Position numbers and translations under genes: made by a program
Shown: one piece after another, positions 1-6,209 of the stretch
Layout: every line of letters starts with the position of its first letter
Position numbering within the stretch: the first letter of the stretch is position 1
Source: an uncultured Oribacterium sp.
GTDB taxonomy: Bacteria > Bacillota > Clostridia > Lachnospirales > Lachnospiraceae
Length of the DNA: 7,540 nt
Direction of reading: 5' to 3'
Assembly (NCBI GenBank): GCA_934279105.1
Contig: CAKQWR010000097.1
Location: 1-7,540, forward strand
Notes under the pieces: generated by a model
What the model was told of the DNA's origin: nothing
The model's input: only the letters and a program-made list of their open reading frames with translations
Databases searched by the model: none

Positions 1-558
1 GTAAAGGGTGATGGACAGGTAATAGGGATTAACTTTTCGGATGGAATCAATTTTGAAATTGTACCTGCCTTTATAAATACAGATGGAAGTTATACTTATC
101 CTGACTCTAATAATGGAGGAAGTTGGAGAATAACGGATCCCAAAAAAGAGATCGATGCAATGAATAGTAGAAATAAAGAAACAAACAAAAACTTGAAGCG
201 CCTTTGTAGAATGGCGAGAGCGTGGAAAGGAAATTGTAATGTACCGATGAGTGGAATACTTATAGATACGTTAGCTTATAAATTTATAAATGATTGGGAA
301 TATAAAGATAAATCTTACCTTTATTATGATTTTATGAGTAGAGATTTTTTCAAGTATCTTAAAGAATTGGATGAAGATCAAAGTTATTGGCTTGCACCAG
401 GAAGTCAACGTTATGTATGGAAAAACGGAGAGTTTCATACAAAAGCAAAAACGGCATATAATAACGCAGTTTCTGCAATATCATATGAGAACAGTAATTA
501 TTCATATTCAGCTAAACAGAAATGGAGAGAGATTTATGGAACGAAATTCCCGGAATAG
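1..558 (+). CDS. CD-NTase (SMODS-type cyclic oligonucleotide synthase), 3' part only
   Basis: The reading frame is open from base 1 to the TAG at 556-558, giving the last 185 residues; the start and the N-terminal GS/DxD part of the active site lie upstream of the window. The visible part begins in the nucleotidyltransferase core: the strand 'INFEIVPAF' (local residues 16-24) places E19 as the likely third metal-binding acid, followed by a tyrosine-rich loop and GGSWRITDPKKEI (39-51). An OAS1-like helical half follows, with LKRLCRMARAW and PMSGILIDTLAYKFI, a 'YWLAPGSQRYVW' stretch and the C-terminus SAKQKWREIYGTKFPE. These match, from memory, SMODS-family CD-NTases, which make cyclic di- or trinucleotides in CBASS anti-phage defence. 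The clade and product cannot be read from this half. The stop overlaps the downstream SLATT gene. DNA is AT-rich and codons are A/T-ending, unlike the genes after 1320. The family call is fairly sure; the enzymatic product is unknown. Confidence 0.85.
   Translation, partial: VKGDGQVIGINFSDGINFEIVPAFINTDGSYTYPDSNNGGSWRITDPKKEIDAMNSRNKETNKNLKRLCRMARAWKGNCNVPMSGILIDTLAYKFINDWEYKDKSYLYYDFMSRDFFKYLKELDEDQSYWLAPGSQRYVWKNGEFHTKAKTAYNNAVSAISYENSNYSYSAKQKWREIYGTKFPE
524..529 (+). promoter_or_regulatory. Ribosome binding site for SLATT gene, inside the synthase gene
   Basis: GGAGAG lies 6 nt ahead of ATG 536 and within the last codons of the CD-NTase frame. It decides the SLATT start and implies translational coupling of the two proteins. 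Confidence 0.7.
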
Positions 559-1117
559 TCAAGGATATAAATTGGAATCACAAATTCGGGAGGCTTATGG
601 AAGAGTTACATATTCACAAACATGCCATGATAAGTTTATAAATCGGACGGTAAAATTAGAGGATAGAATAAAAGTAGCACAAATCGTATTGTCTGCAATC
701 ACCACAAGTGGCTTTGTGGTAGCAATATTTTCTGATGATAAGATTGCTAGTATTTTAGGAGCAATAGTTTCTTTAGCATTGTTAATACTAAACACATATA
801 TTAAAAATTTTGACCTTTCTGGAATAGCACAAGAACATAAAAAGGCTTCTGATTTATTATGGAAAATAAGAGAAGAGTACGTGTCATTATTAACAGATTT
901 TGAAATGCTGGATGCAAATGCAATTCGAAATAAGCGAGATGAGCTGCAAGAAAGAACATCAGAGGTATACAGCAATTCGCCTAGAACGGATGCTAAGAGC
1001 TATACAGCAGCACAAAAAGCATTGAAAACAGAAGAGGAACAGACTTTTTCAGAAGAAGAGATAGATATAATGTTGCCTAATTCTATTCGACGATGTAATC
1101 GACAAATGGTAGAGTGA
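536..1117 (+). CDS. SLATT-domain two-transmembrane effector protein
   Basis: This is a 193-residue protein starting at ATG 536, chosen because GGAGAG (524-529) lies 6 nt upstream and the start overlaps the synthase stop by 23 nt. An upstream in-frame ATG at 371 would bury 165 nt in the synthase gene and is unlikely. The soluble N-terminus (1-42) has a motif ending near FINRTVKLEDRIK. Two hydrophobic helices follow at about 46-66 and 69-89 with a very short turn (SDDK), then a charged helical C-terminal region (about 92-145). The tail 'TFSEEEIDIMLPNSIRR' is typical of SLATT proteins. SLATT proteins are 2TM modules found next to SMODS nucleotidyltransferases and are predicted to open pores when nucleotide signal binds, killing the infected cell. 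Adjacency to the CD-NTase supports this; pore formation is inference. The subfamily (possibly SLATT_5) is not certain. No signal peptide is seen; the protein should sit in the inner membrane. Confidence 0.83.
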   Translation: MERNSRNSQGYKLESQIREAYGRVTYSQTCHDKFINRTVKLEDRIKVAQIVLSAITTSGFVVAIFSDDKIASILGAIVSLALLILNTYIKNFDLSGIAQEHKKASDLLWKIREEYVSLLTDFEMLDANAIRNKRDELQERTSEVYSNSPRTDAKSYTAAQKALKTEEEQTFSEEEIDIMLPNSIRRCNRQMVE

Positions 1118-1328
1118 TAAGAAGAAACATTTATGGAGGGTAGTTTCAACCAGAAGTTTAGTGCATTTTCCGTCCATCTGTCATATAATCATCATCTAAC
1201 CTTTCAGCCTCGGCGTTTGAGTTCCAGCAACGCCGAAACGATCTCCAGCAGAGCCGGGTGCTATTTCGAAGCGCGTAGGCCTGAGGTTCATAGTCCGTCC
1301 GTAGGGCGAGTATAGGGGGTGCAGAAAC
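1118..1328. other. Gene-free junction with foldable segments
   Basis: This is a 211-nt gap between the AT-rich CBASS module and the HTH gene. No convincing terminator follows the SLATT stop. Composition changes from AT-rich to GC-rich across about 1150-1215. An inverted repeat CGGCGTT (1211-1217) / AACGCCG (1229-1235) could form a 7-bp stem with an 11-nt loop. A second foldable set pairs CGAAA (1234-1238) with TTTCG (1264-1268), enclosing AGCA/TGCT. A TATAAT sits at 1184-1189 but has no good -35 at 16-18 nt. AGGGGGT at 1314-1320 is the ribosome binding site of the next gene. I see no tRNA, transposase or clear attachment repeat. Confidence 0.5.
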
Positions 1329-1631
1329 ATGGAACCTATGTATTTGTCGATTCATCCAGAGAAGACCGGACATCAGATTAAGAAGCTGCTCGATGCGAGC
1401 GGATACACTGTGCGGGATGTGCAGGGCCTGATGGGCTTTAACAATCCGCAGGCGATTTACAAGTGGCTTTCCGGGAAGTCGCTTCCGAGCATCGATAACC
1501 TCGTGATTTTAAGTAGACTGCTGCATACCAGCATTGACAGCCTCCTCGTCGTGGACGGGGAGGTTGTTTTATGTTTCGAAAAAACTTGTGAGAGGGCACA
1601 TACTTCTTGCCAGTCTGCATTGGCATCGTGA
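1329..1631 (+). CDS. Small XRE-like helix-turn-helix protein
   Basis: This is a 100-residue protein. ATG 1329 is supported by AGGGGGT (1314-1320) 8 nt upstream; an in-frame ATG at 1338 is closer to no better site. Residues 13-74 form a compact HTH domain: an amphipathic first helix (TGHQIKKLLDASG), scaffold helix TVRDVQGLMGF (27-37), recognition helix PQAIYKWLSGK (39-50), then a helical region ending IDSLLVV. This is the Cro/C1 (XRE) fold, so it probably binds DNA as a transcriptional regulator, but no operator or target is identified. No sensor domain is present. The C-terminal 25 residues look non-conserved and are encoded across a strong terminator-like hairpin (1541-1563), so the natural end of the protein is in doubt. 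GC-rich composition groups it with the downstream genes rather than with the CBASS module. Confidence 0.75.
   Translation: MEPMYLSIHPEKTGHQIKKLLDASGYTVRDVQGLMGFNNPQAIYKWLSGKSLPSIDNLVILSRLLHTSIDSLLVVDGEVVLCFEKTCERAHTSCQSALAS
1541..1571 (+). terminator. Terminator-like hairpin inside the 3' end of the HTH gene
   Basis: CCTCCTCGT (1541-1549) pairs over 9 bp (one G-U) with ACGGGGAGG (1555-1563) around a 5-nt loop, and TTGTTTTA follows directly. This is a good intrinsic terminator by shape. It lies in frame within codons 71-79 of the HTH gene, about 60 nt before the stop, so use as a terminator would leave a message without a stop codon. Confidence 0.55.
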
Positions 1632-1648
1632 CCTTCATACAGTATAAT
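1620..1648 (+). promoter_or_regulatory. Sigma-A promoter of the transglutaminase-like gene
   Basis: TTGGCA (1620-1625), a 17-nt spacer and a perfect TATAAT (1643-1648) form a near-consensus vegetative promoter. Transcription would begin near 1655, giving a leader of about 65 nt before ATG 1721. The -35 overlaps the last codons of the HTH gene. Confidence 0.75.
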
Positions 1649-1662
1649 ACTCGGTAATGACT

Positions 1663-1698
1663 GCGATGAAGTGAGACCTTTCGGGCTCTGCTCGTCGC
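1663..1698 (+). promoter_or_regulatory. Hairpin in the 5' leader of the transglutaminase-like gene
   Basis: GCGATGA pairs with TCGTCGC (7 bp with one wobble), and GAG.CC pairs with GG.CTC nearer the TTTC loop, separated by a 3-nt mismatch. It occupies most of the short leader just before the GGAAAGGG ribosome binding site (1706-1713). It may stabilise the message or tune translation. No U-tract follows, so it is not a terminator, and it matches no riboswitch class I know. Confidence 0.4.
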
Positions 1699-1720
1699 AC
1701 TGAATGGAAAGGGTTATGCT

Positions 1721-3172
1721 ATGAACGAAAATCAGTATTTTAAGTATCTCGATATCGGGCTTCCAGATGCGGTGGCGCGTTTAAAGATGAGCGGAGAGCT
1801 CGACGCGGCAGTCGCCTGCATTGACCAGCGCCTGAAGAGCGAGGTGCTGCCGGATGAGCTTCGGTACTGTCTTCTGGCGGAGCGTGAGATGATTCGTCGT
1901 ATGCCGGCGGATTTCCCGTATACGCGGGCGGAGGCGATGGAGATCATTCATAAATATGTTCCGTCGTATACAGAGGAGGAGTTCGATGCAGATGTTGCAT
2001 CCGGACAGATTCGATTTATCTATCTGAACGGCGAGATGCGGATCTTCGGCCGTTTTTTCTCCAGTATGTGCAAGTCCATGCCGGCGTTCCGTGCGCGCGC
2101 GGTGGTTGCCCTCGAGGGTGGAGAGAGCTCCGGCAAGGGAAGCGCCGGTGATCTTCGTCTGAATCGTTCGATGAGCATCATGAAGGAGAAGGGTGCGTTT
2201 TCACATCGCATCACCCTTCGTGCGACGGTGAAGGTGAAGGATGAGGAGTTCAAGCCGGGCATGTTTGTACGTGTTCATGTTCCGATTGCGTCGGCCTGCG
2301 ATCAGCAGAGTGAGATCCGCATCGAGGCGATGTTCCCGGAAGGTGGTCGCGTTTCAGCGGAGGATGCGCCGCAGCGTACGGTTTTCTGGGAGGAGACCCT
2401 TCAGGAGAACCATGAGTTCAGCGTGACCTATTCCTACGTGCACACCGCGCGCTGGCATGATGTTGATTCGGTACTGCAGGCGAGTGCGATGTCGTCGACC
2501 GTACGGCCATGTGGTGTGCCGGAGACAGCGTGCACTGCACCGGAGGCACTTCCGGAGTATGCGGAGGATACCGCAGAGCTTGCACCACACATCGAGTTCA
2601 CGCCATATATTCGTGCGCTGACAGAAGCCTGTGCACAGGGCTGCACGACACCGCTCGAAAAGGCGAGAAGTTTTTATGATTTTATCACGCTGAACTTCAA
2701 GTATACCTTTATGCCGGCGTACTTCACGCTGGAGAGCATCCCGGAGAACTGTGCACGCAGCTTCACCGGTGACTGCGGCGTATTTGCGTTACTGTTCATC
2801 ACGATGTGCCGCTGCGCGGGCATCCCGGCAGAGTGGCAGAGTGGTCTTGCGGTAGAGCCGAAGTTCGTCGGTGGTCATGACTGGGCCCGTTTCTATGCGG
2901 AGCCGTTCGGATGGCTCTTTGCGGATCCTTCCTTCGGTATTTCGTCTCACCGAAATGAAAATGAGGAGCGTCGTTCCTTCTACTTCGGCAACCTCGATCC
3001 ATACCGCATGGTGGCAAACAGAGCATACCAGGCACCGTTTACCGTGGAGAAGAAGTTCTTCCGTACGGATCCGTACGATAACCAGTACGGAGAGATCGAG
3101 ACCGACGAGCGTGGTCTGAGATATGAGGAGTACACGCGCAAGGTAGAAATCGTAAGCTTCGAAGAAATCTAA
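1721..3172 (+). CDS. Cytoplasmic transglutaminase-like (cysteine protease fold) protein
   Basis: This is a 483-residue protein; ATG 1721 has GGAAAGGG 7 nt upstream. Residues 1-90 are a helical, acidic region ('LKMSGELDAAVACIDQRL') rich in charged helices, 150-245 look beta-rich, and 290-410 hold the transglutaminase-like core. The catalytic triad is visible: C352 in GDCGVFALLF, H386 in GGHDWARFY and D402 in FADPSFG, with the helix 'CRCAGIPAEWQSGL' between, as in the transglut_core family. Bacterial members mostly act as proteases or amide-bond enzymes; the substrate here is unknown. No signal peptide or transmembrane segment is seen, so it probably works in the cytoplasm, which differs from many secreted relatives. 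It has its own promoter and terminator and so appears to be a single-gene transcript. The family assignment is strong; the function is not known. Confidence 0.88.
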   Translation: MNENQYFKYLDIGLPDAVARLKMSGELDAAVACIDQRLKSEVLPDELRYCLLAEREMIRRMPADFPYTRAEAMEIIHKYVPSYTEEEFDADVASGQIRFIYLNGEMRIFGRFFSSMCKSMPAFRARAVVALEGGESSGKGSAGDLRLNRSMSIMKEKGAFSHRITLRATVKVKDEEFKPGMFVRVHVPIASACDQQSEIRIEAMFPEGGRVSAEDAPQRTVFWEETLQENHEFSVTYSYVHTARWHDVDSVLQASAMSSTVRPCGVPETACTAPEALPEYAEDTAELAPHIEFTPYIRALTEACAQGCTTPLEKARSFYDFITLNFKYTFMPAYFTLESIPENCARSFTGDCGVFALLFITMCRCAGIPAEWQSGLAVEPKFVGGHDWARFYAEPFGWLFADPSFGISSHRNENEERRSFYFGNLDPYRMVANRAYQAPFTVEKKFFRTDPYDNQYGEIETDERGLRYEEYTRKVEIVSFEEI

Positions 3173-3178
3173 ATGAAA

Positions 3179-3232
3179 AGCCATCGTACAGGCGGAGTTG
3201 ATGGATCCGCTTGCGCGATGGCTGTTTTTGTT
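3179..3232 (+). terminator. Intrinsic terminator of the transglutaminase-like gene
   Basis: AGCCATCG (3179-3186) pairs with CGATGGCT (3216-3223). An inner GCGGA/TCCGC stem lies within the loop, and GTTTTTGTT follows. It begins 6 nt after the stop codon. Confidence 0.85.
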
Positions 3233-3237
3233 ATATC

Positions 3238-3270
3238 CATGCCCCACGGGGATAGACGTCGTGGAGCATG
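3238..3270. repeat. Imperfect inverted repeat between two facing terminators
   Basis: CATGC-C-CCACG (3238-3248) and CGTGG-A-GCATG (3260-3270) match over 10 of 11 positions around an 11-nt centre. No U-tract follows on either strand, so it is not an obvious third terminator. It lies in the spacer between the + strand and - strand terminators. Confidence 0.5.
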
Positions 3271-3305
3271 GATGCGCAGCTGTCGAGAACGATACGCCTC
3301 GGCGA

Positions 3306-3346
3306 TAAAAAAGACCATGCCTACGCCGCAGGCGTATCGCATGGTC
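3306..3346 (-). terminator. Intrinsic terminator of the MATE operon
   Basis: Read on the - strand, GACCATGC pairs with GCATGGTC and TACGCC with GGCGTA around a TGC loop. A run of six T (complement of 3307-3312) follows. It starts 12 nt after the last MATE stop codon. Confidence 0.88.
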
Positions 3347-3357
3347 GTATGGTTTGT

Positions 3358-4698
3358 CTAGTGATGCTCCTTCGGTGCGACCCGGAAGAAGGTGGCGGTG
3401 AAGAGGATGCCCTTGATGATGGAGGTGCTGGTGAGTGCCCACCAGATACCATTCAGGCCGAGCTCACGGCTGAGAAGAATCGCGAGCGGGATGCGGGCGC
3501 CGGTAAATGCGATGCTGATGATGCTGCAGAGGCGCGTTTTTCCGAGGCCGGAGAGGGCACCGACCGTAGTGAGCTCGACGCACATGAAGGCTTCACTGAA
3601 GCCGATGATGACGAGGTAGCCGATGGCCGTTGCGATGGCGGCGGGTTCGTGGAAGAACACACTGGCGAGTGGGCCCGGGAAGCAGACGAAGATCGCGGTG
3701 ACGAGGAGTCCCCAGAGACCGACCGTACAGAGCGATACCTGATAACCCTTTCGGATACGATTATATTCGCCCGCGCCATAATTCTGCGCGACGAAGGCAT
3801 TGAGCGCAGAAGCGAAGCCGTCCGAGGTATTCCAGGAGATGGATTCGATCTGTCCGCCGACACGCTGGGTAGCGACGGCTTCTGCACCGTAGGCGGAGAC
3901 CATACGGGTGAGGATCATCGAGATACCGCAGTAGGCCATCCCCTGCAGGGCAGTCGGCACACCGATCTGGCAGATACGCTGGATATATTTCTTCGGCATT
4001 TTTTCGAAGAGGTGGAGTCCTTTCAGCGCATTTTCTTTTTTCTCGATTTTTACAGCGATGAGCATGACGAAGGTGACGATCGCCTGCGCACTGACGGTGG
4101 CGATGGCAGCACCGGTCACACCTAAGCGAGGGAAGGGACCGGGACCGAGGATCAGCACCGGATCCAGAATCATGTTGATGAGAAGGCCGATGAGATTCGC
4201 GACGAACGGGGTCTTCGAGTCGCCCTGCGCGGTATAGATGCCGGTCAGCGTCAGGCTGAGAAACGAGAAGACGACGAAGCCGCAGGCGATGAGGGTGTAC
4301 GAAACCGCAGCGTGATAGGACTCGGCGTCGCTCAGCTGGAAGAAGTTGACGAGCGGATGCACGAAGAGAACACAGATGATTGCGTAGAAGAGTCCCATCA
4401 GGATGGACAGCTGAACCGCGGTCTGTGCATAGCGATGGGCATGGTCATAATCCTTGCGCCCCAGGCATTGCGCCACCTGTACCTGTCCGCCCATACGGGC
4501 CATCGAGGCGAGGCCCTGGGAAAGCCAGGTGAACATGCCGCCGACACCGACGCCGGCGACCGCTTTCGAACCGAGCAGGCCGATCCAGGCCATGTCGGTA
4601 AGGTTATACAGCGTTGCGAGGAAAGAAGAGGCCATGATCGGGATGGCGAGATTCACCAGCGTTTTCATGATCGGACCCTTCGTCAAGCTTCCATTCAT
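3358..4698 (-). CDS. MATE family multidrug efflux transporter (second gene of the operon)
   Basis: This is a 446-residue protein with about 12 hydrophobic segments and no signal peptide, the usual size for the MATE (NorM/DinF-type) family. MATE proteins use a Na+ or H+ gradient to export cationic drugs and other small organics across the inner membrane. Family features include the N-terminal GPIMKTLVNLAIPIMASSF helix, the LYNLTDMAWIGLLGSKAVAG segment, the QGDSKTPFVANLIGLLINM stretch around 180 and, in the second half, the equivalent GALSGLGKTRLCSIISIAF. The two six-helix halves are thus both present. ATG 4698 has AGGGGG 7 nt upstream on the - strand. Only 28 nt separate it from the stop of the upstream paralogue, so the two are probably co-transcribed and end at the terminator just downstream. 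Substrate cannot be inferred. It aligns without gaps with its neighbour, which points to tandem duplication. Confidence 0.93.
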   Translation of the reverse strand: MNGSLTKGPIMKTLVNLAIPIMASSFLATLYNLTDMAWIGLLGSKAVAGVGVGGMFTWLSQGLASMARMGGQVQVAQCLGRKDYDHAHRYAQTAVQLSILMGLFYAIICVLFVHPLVNFFQLSDAESYHAAVSYTLIACGFVVFSFLSLTLTGIYTAQGDSKTPFVANLIGLLINMILDPVLILGPGPFPRLGVTGAAIATVSAQAIVTFVMLIAVKIEKKENALKGLHLFEKMPKKYIQRICQIGVPTALQGMAYCGISMILTRMVSAYGAEAVATQRVGGQIESISWNTSDGFASALNAFVAQNYGAGEYNRIRKGYQVSLCTVGLWGLLVTAIFVCFPGPLASVFFHEPAAIATAIGYLVIIGFSEAFMCVELTTVGALSGLGKTRLCSIISIAFTGARIPLAILLSRELGLNGIWWALTSTSIIKGILFTATFFRVAPKEHH

Positions 4699-4726
4699 AT
4701 ATGTTCCCCCTAGTTATATCTTTCGT

Positions 4727-6067
4727 TTAGTCGTTTTTCTTTCGTGTGATATAGAGGAAGGTGCCGGTAAAGAGGATACCCTTCACGACGGAGGTGGCGG
4801 TCAGTGCCCACCAGATGCCGTTGAGGCCCATGGAGCGACTGAGAGCGACGGCGATCGGGATGCGGATACCGGTGAGGGCAATGCTGAGAACACCGCAGAG
4901 CTGTGTTTTTCCGAGACCCGACAGAGCGCCGACGGTGGCGAACTCTACACACATAAAAGGTTCACAGAGGCTGAGGATTAAGAGGTAATCGACAGCAATC
5001 GCGATGGCGGCCGGTTCATGGAAGAAGATGCCGGCGAGCGGTCGCGGGAAAAAGAGGAAGAGTGCGGAGACCAGAAGGCCCCAGAACCCTACCATCCATA
5101 AGGATATCAGATAACCTTTTCGAATGCGATTATTTTTTCCGGCTCCGTAGTTCTGCGCGATGAAGGCATTGAGCGCAGCAGCGAAGCCATCGGCGGCATT
5201 CCAGGAGATGGATTCGATCTGCCCGCCGACATGATACATCGCGACGGCTTCGGCACCGAAGCCGGAGACCATACGGGTGAGCACCATGGTGATGGCACTG
5301 TAGACCATATCCTGGATGGCGGTCGGCACACCGATCCGGAAGACATCGCGAAGATAGTGCAGCGGAGTGCGTGCGAAGATGCGGATGCCCTTCAGTGTGT
5401 TGTTCTTTTTCTTCAGCACCACCGAGAGTACCATAATCACGGTTGCAACGGCCTGTGCGCTGACGGTTGCGATGGCCGCACCGCGGACACCGAACTTCGG
5501 GATCGGGCCCAGACCGAGGATCAGAAGCGGATCCAGAATCATATTTGACACGAGGCCGACGAGATTCGCGACGAATGGCGTTTTCGAATCACCCTGTGCC
5601 GTATAGAGACCGTTCAGTGTCACGTTCACAAACGAGAACACGATGAGTCCGCAGGCGATCTGCGTATAGGAGATGGCGGCGGCATGGGCCTCCGGATCGG
5701 TCAGCTGGAAAAAGCCGACGAGAGGGTACACGAAAATCACGCAGATCGCGGCGAAGAGAAGACCCATGAGGATCGATAGCTGTACCGCTGCCTGCGCATA
5801 GTGCTGCGCACTGGTGCTGTCCCCGCGCCCGATGCATTGAGCGACATGTACCTGACCGCCCATACGGGACATCGCGGCGAGACCCTGGGACAGCCAGATG
5901 AACATGCCGCCGACACCGACGCCGGCGACCGCTTTCGCACCGAGGAGGCCGATCCATGCCATGTCGGTGATGTTGTAGAGAGTTCCTAAAAAAGAGGAGG
6001 CCATAATCGGGACGGCGAGCTTCATCAGCGTCTTCATGATCGGGCCTTCGGTTAAATTCCCATTCAT
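4727..6067 (-). CDS. MATE family multidrug efflux transporter (first gene of the operon)
   Basis: This is a 446-residue, about 12-helix MATE protein and the promoter-proximal gene of the pair. ATG 6067 is preceded on the - strand by AGGAA at 8-nt spacing. The chain opens MNGNLTEGPIMKTLMKLA and carries the same landmarks as its neighbour: 'LGAKAVAGVGVGGMF', QGDSKTPFVANLVGLVSNM, 'VGGQIESISW', 'ALNAFIAQNYGAGKNNRIRKG' and GALSGLGKTQLCGVL. Differences cluster in the cytoplasmic linker between the two halves (about 210-245) and in the C-terminal helices. That fits paralogues that may have diverged in substrate, or partners that could form a two-subunit exporter; MATEs normally act as monomers, so the second idea is weaker. 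The C-terminus is basic (RKKND) where its neighbour ends APKEHH. Expression probably starts in the 6068-6130 region, where a weak promoter and a strong hairpin lie. Confidence 0.93.
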   Translation of the reverse strand: MNGNLTEGPIMKTLMKLAVPIMASSFLGTLYNITDMAWIGLLGAKAVAGVGVGGMFIWLSQGLAAMSRMGGQVHVAQCIGRGDSTSAQHYAQAAVQLSILMGLLFAAICVIFVYPLVGFFQLTDPEAHAAAISYTQIACGLIVFSFVNVTLNGLYTAQGDSKTPFVANLVGLVSNMILDPLLILGLGPIPKFGVRGAAIATVSAQAVATVIMVLSVVLKKKNNTLKGIRIFARTPLHYLRDVFRIGVPTAIQDMVYSAITMVLTRMVSGFGAEAVAMYHVGGQIESISWNAADGFAAALNAFIAQNYGAGKNNRIRKGYLISLWMVGFWGLLVSALFLFFPRPLAGIFFHEPAAIAIAVDYLLILSLCEPFMCVEFATVGALSGLGKTQLCGVLSIALTGIRIPIAVALSRSMGLNGIWWALTATSVVKGILFTGTFLYITRKKND

Positions 6068-6099
6068 AGCTTCTATTCCTGAAAGTTTTTGCTACTTCC

Positions 6100-6127
6100 A
6101 GTATACACGAAAAAACAGAATGGTCGA
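6100..6127 (-). promoter_or_regulatory. Possible promoter of the MATE operon
   Basis: On the - strand, TATACT (6105-6100) lies 16 nt downstream of TCGACC (6127-6122), which matches the -35 consensus at 4 of 6 positions. The -35 overlaps one arm of the large inverted repeat. The site is weak but is the best I can see close to the first MATE gene. Confidence 0.35.
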
Positions 6128-6151
6128 GGGGTGTCTTTCGACACCCCTCGA
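6124..6151. repeat. Perfect 12-bp inverted repeat upstream of the MATE operon
   Basis: TCGAGGGGTGTC (6124-6135) and GACACCCCTCGA (6140-6151) are perfect complements around a 4-nt loop. As - strand RNA this is a 12-bp stem capped by a GAAA (GNRA) tetraloop, and T6 begins 8 nt after the stem. It could be a terminator or attenuator ahead of the exporters. Alternatively it is a DNA operator overlapping the possible -35. The T-run is a little far from the stem for a typical intrinsic terminator. Confidence 0.6.
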
Positions 6152-6209
6152 GCTGTGCTTGAAACCGAACCTCTGCACGCAGTTTCCTGCAGGTTTTTTA
6201 CGAGACCGC

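Noticed and set aside
371..535. Upstream in-frame extension of the SLATT gene from ATG 371
   Set aside because: It lies wholly within the synthase gene, has no ribosome binding site, and adds residues unlike SLATT N-termini; ATG 536 is well supported.
1133..1315. 60-residue + strand frame in the junction
   Set aside because: It has low-complexity, basic composition and no recognisable motif. GGAGG at 1136 falls after its start, not before it.
1240..1320. GGTTCATAGTCC-like stretch suggesting a tRNA fragment or attachment site
   Set aside because: There is no cloverleaf pairing and no T-arm with matching stem, so no tRNA is supported.
1158..1373. 71-residue - strand frame across the junction and HTH start
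   Set aside because: It overlaps the start of the supported HTH gene, has no ribosome binding site and no family resemblance I can name. A decayed gene remnant cannot be excluded but is not supported.
2789..3442. 217-residue - strand frame opposite the transglutaminase-like gene
   Set aside because: It is an antisense shadow in GC-rich DNA, crosses two terminators and has an unnatural histidine/arginine-rich composition.
3268..4125. 285-residue + strand frame opposite the MATE gene
   Set aside because: It is an antisense shadow, highly rich in Asp, Glu and Gly, and conflicts with a certain transporter gene.
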